DNA of 64,000 nt, taken from the NCBI RefSeq assembly GCF_019320115.1, contig NC_089598.1, forward strand, positions 83,647,844 to 83,711,843, written 5' to 3'. The position numbers and the translations under genes are program-made. This document shows, piece by piece, positions 20,798 to 33,000 of the stretch. Under the pieces are notes generated by a model, which had not been told where the DNA came from, did no database searches, and saw only the letters and a list, made by a program, of their open reading frames with translations. The stretch comes from Miscanthus floridulus (lineage: Eukaryota > Streptophyta > Magnoliopsida > Poales > Poaceae). Positions within the stretch are counted from its first letter, which is position 1. Each line of letters opens with the position of its first letter.

Positions 20798-21574
20798 GGG
20801 AAAAAAAATCGCATCTATTGCAGACGGACTCTCTGGACGCTCAATGATTGACACGTTGACACCCAACGCATCCAAGGCACGCGATGAACGGATGCTCAAC
20901 TCCTCCTTTACCACGCCCGGATTGGCTTCATCAGGCTCAAATCACGCTTGGGTTGGCTCCATCCTAGGCAATCACGGTTTCTCGGTCCACATCTGCTCGC
21001 TTGTCTTACACGTCACGATTATATCGCATCTGGGCAACCGCAAGTTCTAGTCCTTGCGCCGCCATCTCCATGGACGATGCAGCCGGCATGACCGGAGAAG
21101 GAGGCCAGGAAGAGACCATGGACGATGTAGCCGGCGTGACAGGAGGAGGCCAGGAAGAGAACATGTCGCCTTCCCAAGACGATGCGGAGGTAGTCGGAGA
21201 GGACTAAACAAGATGGATCCATAAAGCTGCTCCAAACGACGTACGCGACCGTCGGGGATGCAGCGGCAGCGGCGACGGGAGCAGCTGCCGCAACAGAGGC
21301 GGCGACATGAGCGAATGCGACGGCGGCGACGGAGGCCGACTGGCCGAGCACGCCGCAAGCTGCTAGCATCGCTGCGTAGGAGCCGCACCCCGTAGGACGG
21401 AATGGTGAAGTCGAGCGTGATTTGAGCCTGATGAAGCCAGCCGAGCGTGGTAAAGGAGGAGCCGAGCGTCTGTTCGTCGCGTGCCTCGGATGCATTGCGT
21501 GTCGACGTGTTGATCGCTGAGAGTCCGTCTGCAGCAGATGCGAACTGCAAACGCGGTGTAGCGATTTTTTCCCC
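20798..21574. mobile_element. Non-autonomous Mutator-like element with long inverted ends
   Basis: Inverted terminal repeats of about 170-190 bp begin GGGAAAAAAAATCGC on the left and, inverted, GGGGAAAAAATCGC on the right, with shared blocks such as TGCAGACGGACTCTC and CATCAGGCTCAAATCACGCT. Flanks CCAAATACC (20789-20797) and CCAAATACG (21575-21583) match 8 of 9, fitting the 9 bp MULE target duplication. The interior is GC-rich with Gln/Glu/Gly-type codons but no recognisable gene. It lies about 300 bp upstream of the probable first exon of the WVD2-like gene. Confidence 0.8.
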
Positions 21575-21583
21575 CCAAATACG

Positions 21584-22476
21584 AGTGTGTACAAGTTCGT
21601 TATCGCTCCCAGACCTCCATAATCGGAAAAAATGGTGGCAACACGTGATGCACCTCCGCAAGGTCAATATAGAGGCAGATGGCCTAGTGCCTTGTTCAGT
21701 TACAATCTTTGTTTTGGCAATCAAAAGTCGTTACGTAACAGAAGCAAACAAATTGCATAATTGCTTGATCTTATTCCATTCTTGTCGCTTTTTGTTATCC
21801 ACTGATGTTAGGGTTATATATTTGGAACCAAACGCTATGCTAGTCTTGCTATAAGAGACGTGGTGGATGTCGTGGACATCGAACCATGCTTTAAAATTTC
21901 AAGAGTGAGTTTGAAGTTTAAACTATGCTGAAGGATTTTTATCTCAATTCCCTAACATAATACATAGATTGGAGAGCTCACGTGGAAATATTGCTTTTTC
22001 TCATTTTCTGTTTTTATATATGCTTTTCTTAGACCATTTTAATGGTCGAAAGCGATTCATCAATAAAGATCGCTTCTTAAAAACGGACCGACTCCACTCG
22101 TAAAAAGCCTATTGCACTTGTCGTCGCAGTCATCGATCGTCCCCGGTCCAAAAGGAGCTCCATAAAAGTGGGCTCAGCGGAGGAACCAAAGGCGATGATG
22201 TATGATTTGCAGAGAGTGAATGAGCTTGAGCTAGAGGTGTGAAGCCAGCTAATAGACTTGTTTTGATCTGACTCTAGAAATCCTACTAACACATGGATCC
22301 ATATATTTCTCTTATTTTGCCATAGGCGTTGTCAATGGGCTTCATTTGGAGAAAAAAACAACCACAACCACAAGTGAGACCCAATTTAGAGGTTAAGCAT
22401 CGTCATTTTGCTCTCAGAAGAGAAACAGGTTCTTTCTAACATTTTTAGATTAGAAAATAAATATATTAAACTGTTA
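21584..22476. other. Intergenic, no gene seen
   Basis: AT-rich sequence with a few short frames and no domain, terminus or RNA that I recognise. Confidence 0.4.
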
Positions 22477-23399
22477 CTCTCTCCATTTCAAATTGTAAAA
22501 TATTTTGGGTTTTCTAGATCGATAATGATTCTATTAGGACGTCCGTCCTCAACTCGCACGCCGGACACATCCCATTCCATTCTGATCCAGTGACTCCCCT
22601 CCCTCCGCTCCCCCGCGCCCACTCGCTGCCGCACCGCCGCGCCACTCTCCGGGCCTGCTTGCCCCCATGGGACGGACGCCGCGCCCGCGCGACAGCTCGC
22701 TGTCGTCTCGCCCGCCCGCGCTCCCTCCCTCCCTCCCCCCACCGGAGACAAGGACCACCCTCGTGGCTCCGACAAGGTAGGTCGGTCCTTCTCTGGATCT
22801 GAGCCCCTCCTCTCCTCCTCCTCTGGATCTAAGCACTCCCCCCTCTCCCTCCCCCTCCTCTGGATCTAAGCCCTCCTCCTCCTCCTCTGAGGGACGCAAC
22901 AGTTGAAAGCTCTAGTTTGGTTTTGGTGAATTGATGAAACCCTAAGTGCTAACCTAGTTTATCAAAGTGATCATGAGATAGGTAGCACTATTCCAAGTGA
23001 TGGAGCAATGGTGAAGATCATGATGATGGTGTGGTGACCATGATGATGAAGTGCTTGGACTTGGAAAAGAAGAAAGAGAAAAACAAAAAGCTCAAGGCAA
23101 AGGTGAAACTTAATAGGAGCTTTTTGGTTTGGTGACCGAGACACTTAGCGAGTGTGATCATATTTAGGATAGATGGCCGTACTGTTAAGAGGGGAGCTCT
23201 TATCGAACAACTTGATCATCTAGTGTCACTAGGTGTTGAAATACTTACATTGCATTTTAGGCCTAGTGCACATTCGGTGAGAAGTGATTAACCTTTGAAA
23301 AATGTTTGTGAAAATGCTAACTACTTACATATGATGGTGAAACACTTAGTGTTAGCATATTTGCAAAGGTGGTGAAAAAGATGAAGAAAAGGAGATGCA

Positions 23400-23900
23400 G
23401 CCGGGCTTGTGTTGCTGCCTTGAGGGCACCGCCACCCCTGTGGCGGTGACCGGTAGAGGAGGGCGAGAGGGATGTGTTCTTGGGGGCACCGCCACCCCTT
23501 GTCTAGTGGCACCGTCACCCCTAGGGCGGTGCCCACCTAGACGTGGCCGAGAAGGGCTAGAGCTAGGGCTGACACCGCCAGTGATGGTGTACACCGCCCC
23601 AGGCGCGATGGTGCACCGTCGGGGGCACCGCCACCCTAGTCCAGTGGCACCGCTCCTTTTCAACAGAGAGTGGGGGTTCTAGAATTGGGCACCACCGCGG
23701 TCACCGACACCCCATGGCGGTGCACCGCCCTATTTTTCCAGAGAGCATGGTTTTCAGGGTGTTGGCCAGGGTGGCACCGCCACCCCCTATCTGGTGCCAC
23801 CGCCGCCTGTCCGATGCCCCAATGGCTAGGATGACCGTTGGAGGGGCACCACCATCCCATGTCCAGTGCTACACCGACACGTCCGGTGACCCCGCAGAAG
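23400..23900. repeat. GC-rich minisatellite-like block in the Copia-type LTR
   Basis: GGCACCGCCACCCC and close variants recur about ten times, with G/C-rich spacers such as GGCGGTG. The sister LTR at 42739-44728 has a different block at this position (43200-43760), built on GTGTCCGGTC and GACCGGACG motifs. Confidence 0.75.
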
Positions 23901-24132
23901 TTGACTCAAAGGGGTAACGACTTTATTTGCTTGCGGGCTTATAAATAGAGCTAGTGGTCAGCCTTGGTCACCCTCTTGACACTTCTAACAACTGCATACA
24001 CCCTTTGAGAGCTGAGCACACCACTCCACTCACTTGCACACTTGAATTCATCATCTTGAGTGCGATTAGAGAGTCTCTAGTGCATTGGTTAGTGTTCTAG
24101 CATCTTGTGGAGTTTTTGTTACTATTGGTGTT

Positions 24133-27100
24133 TGTAACCGAACCGACCAATTATACGAAATTAAGTAAGAAAATCATCCGCCAGAGCAGACGATTTAGCA
24201 AACTTAAACCCGTATAACCCGGTAGTCCATGAAATCATGAAGGATTTCAAACCAATTCACATCCCAGCCAAGATCGTAATAAGTTTAGCGGTCACCATCA
24301 CACATTACATAAAAGTTCGCATCGCAGATACATCAGAGTTTAAACATAGTTATTACAAAACGAGTTCAAATAAAAGTAGCGGAAGCCATTTGTTCAAAAC
24401 CACACACACTCACACGGAGTTCAAATACAGTGCCAGCTAATGATCATCTCCAACAAAAGCATCAGACAAGACGTAAGGAATGACTATGCCCATGGTCCTA
24501 AGCGTCACCCATCGCAGGATAAAGGCAGTTGATACAGTAGCCGTAATACATCTGCCCATCTGCAATAAGTGGGAATAAAACCCTGAGTACGAGAAGGTAT
24601 TCAGCTAGACTTACCCGACATAACCGAAAATAAGTGACACCAAGGATTATGAAGGGCTTTATAGTAGGGTAGCTGACTCATTTGTAAAAAGAAGCATTTT
24701 TAGCATTTCAAGAACCTTTCTAAAAGCATTATTGTCAAGTTAATTATTATTAACCTGTCGACTAGATTTGTACCTATACTAGAGCAAACATGTGATTAAG
24801 CAGATAATGATAACCAATGATCATTAACAACTTCCATATTGTCATATTCATTATAACTGTCCAAGTGTTCCATCAACATTACTACGATGAAGTAACTCAA
24901 GTCAAGTGCTCACTATCCAGGAGCGATGGCGATTCGAATCGATTCCTAACCAGCTGGTGATTTATTCCTTACACAAACCTCACTCACCCGCTAAAGTGAG
25001 GTATCGGTCACCGAGTCAACTATCCAGGAATCTCGAGTTTGCCAGGAACCACATGTACTCAGGGGCCGATCGACTGCACTTTGGTCTTATCATCTCGCCA
25101 CCGTGTCCTACCACACCTGCTCCGGCACAGTGCGCTGTGGGCAATCTACTCGGCCCGAATAATCTCCCAGCTTCGTGGTCGAAAGGTACTTTATTCGGCC
25201 AGCTAAATGTAAGGCATGCGTTCAATATGACTCGAGGCCCAATAACGGTCGGTCCTTAATCGACACAGACAGAAAGCACTACAGTCCAAAACTCTGTAAG
25301 TCTCCGTCCGGTCTCAACTTCATTTAACACTTAGTTATACCATGACTACATAGTTATCCAAGCAGATCCAGGTAACCACCTATAGCTCGCAGGTGACAGG
25401 AAATCACCCGACTTCTACCGGTCTAAGCCAGCTAAGCATTGACTCGACTGCGGATACCAGGGTAACAAGGATATAGTATAACAAAGGTAGACAAGGTATA
25501 ATGCAGCAACGGTTGCAAACAACTCCTGAACGTAATGCATTAATTAAAGTAAAGCATTTAATTAACAATTGCAAACCGGGGAGAAAATGCTCCGGGGCTT
25601 GCCTCTCTCGAAGGAGCTCGGGCGGTGATCGAGGCACTCCGGAAGTTCCTCAACGTCCTCCTCGTCGGCTTTGGTCACTTCCTGCGGCTGCACCTCGAGC
25701 TGCTCCTCGGGCTCCTCGGGTATGACGACTGGATTCTCGGTTTGCGATCCTGTATGATGCATGTGCATAAGTGCTTATGCAAAAAGTGCATCGGATGAAA
25801 TGAATACAATGGATATGCTTGAATGCAAGGTAGTCAACATCATCCAAGAACATATACTACAAGCACATGTCATCTACTGCATTCTCTTCTACTACTAATA
25901 TGCTAAGTCAACACATCTTATTAAATGCTTCAAAGATACACCAAAGCTTCACTAATTTCTTAATCACACATAAAGCAACACTTGATTAAACCCTAATTAA
26001 TAATAGGTTTGAATAACAACATCTATTTTTATAGCTCAGAAAAATCTTAGAAAATTACCATAGCATAGTACTACCCTAAGTAGTCTACCATCAGATTTTT
26101 TATGGTATTTGAATAAGTGGATTAGCCTACACAAAAATAACAAGCTATGGCATTATTATGAACATGAAAATACTTTGTACTGTGAAAAGTGTCAAACACC
26201 AGATGAAATATTTTTCCTATGCTCTACACCACAAATGATCACTGTACAAAAATTATCACATGCATGTTTTATACAAATTTTGCTCTCTAGCAAAAATAAC
26301 AAAAATCAGCCATTAAAGGCACTTGAACTACACCTCATAATTTTTCTACAGGACATGCATGGCACATATTTTTCCTAGGAAGTACATTACACAAGAAGAT
26401 TAACAAACTTGAAATTATATTTTTCTGAAGCATATAGGTTTTACTACACATTTTACAAGTTATCAGCAATATCAAGGATTAAATAAAGCTCTACAGAAAA
26501 GTATCTCAATATTGACATGCAATATTTTTATCATGTATATCTGGTGACAAGGAACCTAGCAAAGTTTGTTTCAATAAATTTGGAGCAAATTTGAGCAAGT
26601 TATAAATTTCCAAAGCATTTAACAGAATTCTAAAAAAGCATTTCTTAAATCCTTTTTAAAACCAGACGACAAAAATGTTGGGTGCACCCGGATCTAAACA
26701 CGCGTGTGCACACACAGGGACAGACAAATGGGCCTGGGGTTCAGCGGGACCCCACCTGTCAGCCGAACCAAAACAGGGGAGATCACCGGTGGTGAGAGCT
26801 CGCCGACGGTGAGGTCTTTGGTCCGGTGAAGGTGATCGGCGTGCTCCCCACACCCACGCGAACCCTGCGGTGCTCGTGGCATGGGCCAAAGAGCACAGGA
26901 AGCCGGCCGCTGCCGTGCATGGCGGAGCAGCGGCGTGGGTCGTCGCCGGTGGAGCGTCTCCGGCCATGGTAGGGCGAGAGGAGGTGCTCGGGAGACTCAA
27001 CGGTGCAGTGCGGTGCTCGTGCACAAGAAAGAAAAGCGAGCAAGGAAGCGGAGCGGGGAAGTCCACGGGAGCGGAGCTCACCGGTGAGCTCGGCCATCCT

Positions 27101-28154
27101 CCGGCGAGCAATAGCGACCGGCTCGGGCCTTACCACGCCGAACTATGATGAGCACGAGCTGCGCAAGACTGGGGCGAAGGCGTAGCGAAGACATAGCGGG
27201 CTCCGATGGTCAGGCGTGACCGGAACGGCTACGCCTGCGATGGCGCGTGGCGGAGCGAGTGCTGCTACAGCTGTTGCTGCTGCTGAGCGAGCGAGAGAGT
27301 GAAGTGGGGAGTGAGAAGGAGCACAGCGCGGCCGGGGAGGTGAAGGCGCGATAGGAGGGCGCTGGGCAGGCCGGGGCTGCCGCGCGGCATGTGTCGCCGG
27401 CGCATGGCGGCCACGCGGCGAGCGCGCCCTGACGCGGTTGGGCGCGGCACGCGGGAACGGTGCGGCGCGGTGCTGAGGCAGGCTAGGTGAGCTGGCCAGC
27501 GCGGAGGTAGGCCAGGCACGCGAGTTGGGCTGGGCCGAGGCGAAGGCGCGGCGCGCGGTGGGGTGGAGCGTGGGCCGGCTTTGGCTGGCGAGCCAGAAGG
27601 GAGGCGGCGGCCCGTGAAAGGAGAGAAACCCTTTTTCAAATTCTATTTTCAAGGAATTTTCAAATACCAATTTTCAAATATCATTTTGAGCAAGAAAATG
27701 ACTTCTTTTGAAAATGTCCCAAAAATAAAATTTGCTTAGAATTTAATCCTCTGCAACTTTGCTTTTATGACCAAAATCAAATTCTAAGTAAATTTTGAAT
27801 TATAAAATTAAAGTCAATTTTAACTCAAAACCCAAATTTTGGAGAATTATTTTTAAAGCAAAATTTGGCAATAATTTAAATACAAACTTTGCTCCAAAAA
27901 TTGTGCTAAATAATTCTAGATGATTTACAATCATAGCCAAACATGTTTTACTAACCTAGCAAGCATAATTTGGGCAAAAACAACTCTAAACAAGTGTATG
28001 CAACATTCATGTTTCACGAGCATGTTTCATACGTTTCGAAGCAGGGTTTCAGTTATTATTTACATGATTAGGCATGTATGATTAGGATGCTTGATGATGC
28101 ATAATATGCATGATTTGCAGTGCCTAAATGCTGGCATAACACCGGGGTGTTACA
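24133..28154 (-). mobile_element. Ty3/gypsy solo LTR, 4,022 bp, same family as 1143-7375
   Basis: On the minus strand it starts TGTAACACCCCGGTG and ends GGTTACA. The 5 bp duplication GTGTT at 24128-24132 and 28155-28159 is perfect. No internal region is present, so it arose by recombination between two LTRs. It has neither the MITE nor the 2 kb tandem duplication of the plus-strand relative, so it shows the ancestral arrangement. Confidence 0.92.
25562..25768 (-). CDS. LTR-borne acidic small reading frame (solo LTR copy)
   Basis: ATG at 25768 opens 68 codons ending at a TAA. The peptide is Glu-rich (PEEPEEQLEVQPQEV, EEDVEELPE) and ends CLDHRPSSF, GKPRSIF, PVCNC. It stays open in a copy that has no other coding sequence. 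Function unknown; see 3703-3933 and 31516-31764. Confidence 0.35.
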   Translation of the reverse strand: MHMHHTGSQTENPVVIPEEPEEQLEVQPQEVTKADEEDVEELPECLDHRPSSFERGKPRSIFSPVCNC

Positions 28155-28984
28155 GTGTTTGTCGACACCTAGACGGCTCGGTGATTGATGGATCATTGAG
28201 CGACTATTGATGATTGTTGCCGGCTTTGATCGTCGACATTGTGAGGGGTTCTTGTGCCTTCCTCATGGGAGATCACGAAAGGCAACTCTAGTGGATTGCG
28301 CGTGTCTTGTGTGATCCTCGTCTTGTGTTGGTTGTGCGGCATCCTATTGAGGGTTTGGCGTATGATGTCAATTAGCACGTGAACCTCCAAGTGAGTGAAT
28401 TAGCACAACGAGGACTAGCTTTCCAGCAAGCAAGTGAACCTCGGTAAAAAATCATTATGTCATCATTTGATTCCGAGGTGATTGGTCCTCATTGGTATTC
28501 ATTCTTGTGATTGATTGGCTCCTTTGGTGATTGGCTCATTCCTCTACACGGCGGTATAGCACTCCATCCTTCCCGCGCATTTACATTTCTTAGTATAGCT
28601 TGGTCCTTTAGTGTAGCTAGTTTTGAGGGCAAGCGAGACTCGTGTCTAGTGGTTAGTGAGGCTCTTTAGTTAGTCTTTGAGAGCTCACTAATTTAGTGTA
28701 GTTACATAGCCTTTTGAGTGCTTATAAACAATAACAACTAGAATTTATGGTAGGTGGCTTGCATTCTTAGTAGACTAGCGCAACATTCGGTTCGTCTCAT
28801 ATTTGTCTAACCGCTTTGCGTAGTATTGTTGTAGAAATTTTTATAAGCTATTCACCTCCCCTCTAGCCATTAGGATCTTTCAGCGGTGGCTAGGGTTTTG
28901 GCGAGCTCTGGGGTCCTATTCCCTCCTCCCTCTGGCGAGCTCGAAGGTGATGGGCCAGGGGCTGTTTTGTATGCTTTTTTGCTG

Positions 28985-29360
28985 TTTTTTCCGTGTTGCA
29001 ATGGGTTTTTTGGGATGTTGCAACAGATGATTTTTTAATGTTGCAATAGGATTTTTGGGTCGTTGCAATAGATGTTTTTGCGATGTTGCAGTACTACTAT
29101 TTAAGATGTTGCAGTACATAATTTTTGATGTTGCAGCACATACATATTTTCGATGTTGCAGTACATGTTTTTTCGATGTTGCACTACATATTTTTGCGAT
29201 GTTACAGTACATGATTTTTTATGTTGCAGCACATATTTTTTGATGTTGCAGTACATATATTTTCGATGTTGTAGTATATGTTTTTCAATGTTGCACTACA
29301 TATTTTTGCGATCTTGCAGTATTTATATCCCAATGTTGCACTACATAGTTTTTCCATGTG
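28985..29360 (+). repeat. Tandem GATGTTGCAGTACAT-like array in the MULE
   Basis: About a dozen degenerate units of 25-33 bp, each with TGTTGCA followed by GTACAT, ACTACAT or AACAG and a T-rich spacer. It lies next to the right terminus, as subterminal repeats do. Confidence 0.75.
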
Positions 29361-30065
29361 TTTGCAATGATGCACTTGAAGTGTTCCGTGCTCTTTTGGG
29401 ACAGGGGCGCGGTGGGGAGCGGAGGACAGGGGCGGGTTCCATTCTATACGCGGGGGCAGGCGGCTTCCATTCTATTCCGCGTGGGTGGGGCGGACGGGTT
29501 TGGGAAGAGGACTAGCGTCCGGACGCACTCGTGAGCCGGACGTCCGGGCGCTAGAATCGCCCTTTCTAGATACATATCTTTTGCTATGCATTTAGATATA
29601 CACTATGTTTGTACATATAGTAAAAATAATATATTAAAAAATCTAAAACATCTTATTATTTGGAATAGATTGAGCACGTAGTAAAGTCTAATAGTTTGAT
29701 AACCAAATAATAAGCATACTATTCAAACTTTATGGGCTCAACCGTTTCCACTCCCTAATAGGATATGGTTTCTGGTGTGGCAAAACCGTCCGAAATAACA
29801 CACCTTCGGAGGCGCTCGTCTTCCACCAGACACTAAGCACCCCGAAAGCAAGCTACATCGGACGGATTTCATAGAGCACACCCCATGGGAGAACTCGAAT
29901 AATCCATGTTTTCCCTCCTGGATCAAATAATGAGAACGAGTTTACAATACTTAGTTCATTTCATACAACTAGAGTTTTTAGAAATACATTATTACGATAC
30001 CAAGTTTATAGTGTGGAATTTAAACAGGAAAATTACAATAAACATCTAACGGTAGAATACAAGGA

Positions 30066-33000
30066 TGTAACGGAACCAACCAATTTATAAGAGCACAAGT
30101 ACAAAAGCAATCACCAGAGTGATCAAACCGTCATACTTGAACCCATATAAACCCGGTAGTCAACTGAAACCACGAAGGATTTCAAACCAACTTGCATACA
30201 ACCAAGATCACCGTAATTCAACATAACAAGCCACATGTTACATCCATTTCACAAGTAGTTCATAAGTACCACATACATCAGAGTACACATAGTTATTACA
30301 AAACGAGTTCACAAATAGCGGAAGCAAAGTAGTTTAACACCATCACACACACTTAGTTCAAATACAAGCCAGTACCATAGTCATATCCAGCAAAAGCAGT
30401 AAGATAAGAAAACATAGATGATCATGCCCATGATCTAGTCTTCATCCCCCGCAGGGTGGAGACAATACTTGCAGTAGCCGTTATATAGCACGTCATCTGC
30501 AACAAGGGGGAAATAAACCCTGAGTACGAGAAGGTACTCAGCTAGACTTACCCGTCGTAAACCAGAAATAAATGACACCAAGGATTATGCAAGGCTTTAT
30601 CGGTGGATCTAGCTTGACAATCATTTTGCAAAAAACGCTTTAGTGATACAAGAGCATAATTTGCTTTATGAGTAAGCAGCAATTTAACAATATTAACCTA
30701 TCAACTAGATTAGCACCTGTACTAGAGCAAGCAATTGATTAACTCCAAACATTAGTAACCATATCCGGTATAATGTTGTATCATCATCATCATCAATTTA
30801 ACCATCAAGTTCAATTAAGTGCATCTACGTTGTCGCTGCTCAGTCAAGTTCTCACTTTCCGGGAGAGACGGCGATTCGAATCGATTCCTATCCAGCTGGA
30901 GGGGTATTCCTAACACAAACCCAGGCATACCTCGCAAAGGCAGCCTTAGGTCACCTTTGGTACATCTCAGGAATCGCGGCTCCGAGCAGCGCCGCACCCT
31001 CAGGGAGTCCACTCTGCCAGGTGGTCAATCTCACCTCGGACTTACGCCAATAGCTCCCCGCACATCCTTACTACCGCCAGGGTGCGCACTTTCACTTCTC
31101 GGTCTTCCGGCCTGAGTTGAGCTACTCGGCTTTGCGGTCGGAATGAGTTATCCGGCCAACTAAGTGATAGGCATGCGTTCAACATGACATGAGGACGTAC
31201 AGTGAATCGGTCCTTAACCGACACAGACGGGGATAGATCCACACCCAAGACCTCCTTGCCTTGTTGCTTCTCTATCGACCTCCCGCCCGGTCACAATTCA
31301 TTATTAACACATGGTTATTCTCCACGATAGCGATTATAGCCAACCATGATCAGACATTTTTCTAATATGCAGGTGACAGGAAATCACCCGACTTTTACCG
31401 GTCTAAGCATGGCTAAGCTTTGATTCGCTCCTGGACCTAAATAGGATTCAGGGTACGTATACTGGCCAAGGAATAGGTATATATGCAACAAGTGTTCGCA
31501 TCCAATTCCTATCACTTAATGCATCAATAAATAAAGATACTCAAAGTAGCCATTTTGAAAACATAGGAGTCTTAGAATGCTCCAGGGCTTGCCTTTCAGA
31601 AAAGATGAAGGTTGGTGATCGGGGCACTCAAGAACTTCTTCGTTGACTCCTTCTTCGGGGGCCTGCACCTCCTGCTCCTGAGCTTGCTGCTGCTCCTCCG
31701 GAAGTACTGGCTCGAATTCCAGAAGCGTAACTCCCTCTGGAACACCTATTGCATGCCGATGCACAAGATAAATATCATGGATGCATAAGGAATGATATGA
31801 TGCTCATGATGAATGAATCACAGTAAGTGTTTAACGAAACATCACTGGACACTCGTTTACCGATTAAGAATAGCCCTATTCAAATCACTTTAAAACAAGT
31901 ATCTAAACTTAACTTGAAGAACAAGATCAACTTACCTAACTTGCATAACCTAAGGTAAAGCTGCTCATCTTCAGTTAAAGGCCTAACACCTAAGAACATT
32001 ACCATAAACTTAGAAATAGTAACGGTATACATAATTTAATATTTAAAGCTTCGTATGCATACAAGTAGTCCCTTAATTCAATCACAACCAGAGTTCTACC
32101 ATTCCGAATGACTTGTATGAGGACATTCTAGAAAACTATGAAATTCTCTACAAAACAATTGTAAACATCACAGCATGATACTTACGGTAACTAACTCGAA
32201 ATTCCGTAAACCTAGAATTTGTCCAGAATGGCAGGGTTACTAACTTATTTATTTAACGATGATGCAAAAGCCTAATTTGACCAAACCAAGCTTACCAACT
32301 TGTTACACATACCAGAGGAACACTAGAAAGTATGGTGCTGACTTTTAAATAAATTATTTAATATCCTTTTCCAATTTATTTAGTTAATTAGGTGATTAAA
32401 GCAATATATAGTAAAACTGTTCATAAAAATCTACAAAAATTACAGTAGCTATCTCATGCTTCACATAGACTACCACAAAAATTTCAAATCCATTGAGCAA
32501 GCAGAACTTGCTGTACCTAAAATAACGAGTGGTATGTCCATTTTTAGCATAATTAGGAAACCCTAATGAAAAGTGTCAAACAACAGATTTCACATTTTTC
32601 CTAGCATCATTCTAGCATAAGAACCTTACTCACCAAATTTTACCTACACTGGATCTATAGAAAAATTATGAAAATTCACATAAGATCCATCCATTGATAA
32701 AAAGAAATTCTATAACTTAAAAACTATACATGCACTAGCTCTGAAATTTTAACCAGAGATTCTACTAAGCAATAATAGACTACCCATAAAATTTCATCAT
32801 TTTTGGACCACAGAAACTCAAGATAAAATTCAAACAAGTTTGCATGTATCCAAAAACACATTTCAAAGTCCTATTTAATTTATCCAGAATTTCTAAAACA
32901 TGTGCTCATATAATATTTTTATTAAATACTAGACAATACTAGGAACTCAACAAAATTAGAACCATAACAATTGGATCTACCAACTAGGAGATACACATTT

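Larger units (their letters stand above)
22904..28882 (+). mobile_element. Copia-type (Maximus/SIRE-like) solo LTR, interrupted
   Basis: It starts TGAAAGCTCTAG, ends GGATCTTTCA, and is about 1.95 kb after removing the gypsy solo LTR at 24133-28154. It aligns at both ends with 42739-44728. The closing block CACCTCCCCTCTAGCC is typical of SIRE/Maximus LTR ends as I recall them. Flanks ACAGT and GCGGT agree at only 3 of 5 positions, so the target duplication is decayed. No coding or internal region is present. Confidence 0.65.
22520..29562. mobile_element. Mutator-like element carrying nested insertions
   Basis: The 9 bp duplication TTTCTAGAT lies at 22511-22519 and 29563-29571. The right end, inverted, reads GGCGATTCTAGCGCC then CGGACGTCC; the left end has GATTCTATTAGGACGTCC. 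Without insertions it is about 1.06 kb (22520-22903 plus 28883-29562). It has a GC-rich left arm (C/T runs on the plus strand) and a tandem array of GATGTTGCAGTACAT-like units on the right. No transposase, so it is non-autonomous. Confidence 0.78.
22477..29674. mobile_element. Stowaway-like MITE, split by a MULE
   Basis: The left piece (22477-22519) reads CTCTCTCCATTTCAAATTG onward; the right piece (29563-29674), inverted, reads CTCAATCTATTCCAAATAAT. These are the two halves of the same MITE type as 13292-13422. TA precedes the left end; the right-hand TA is not adjacent, probably mutated. It is the outermost layer of the nest. Confidence 0.7.

Noticed and set aside
28985..29360. CRISPR-like array
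   Set aside because: The units are degenerate and lack uniform spacers, and this is a plant genome; they are subterminal repeats of a MULE.
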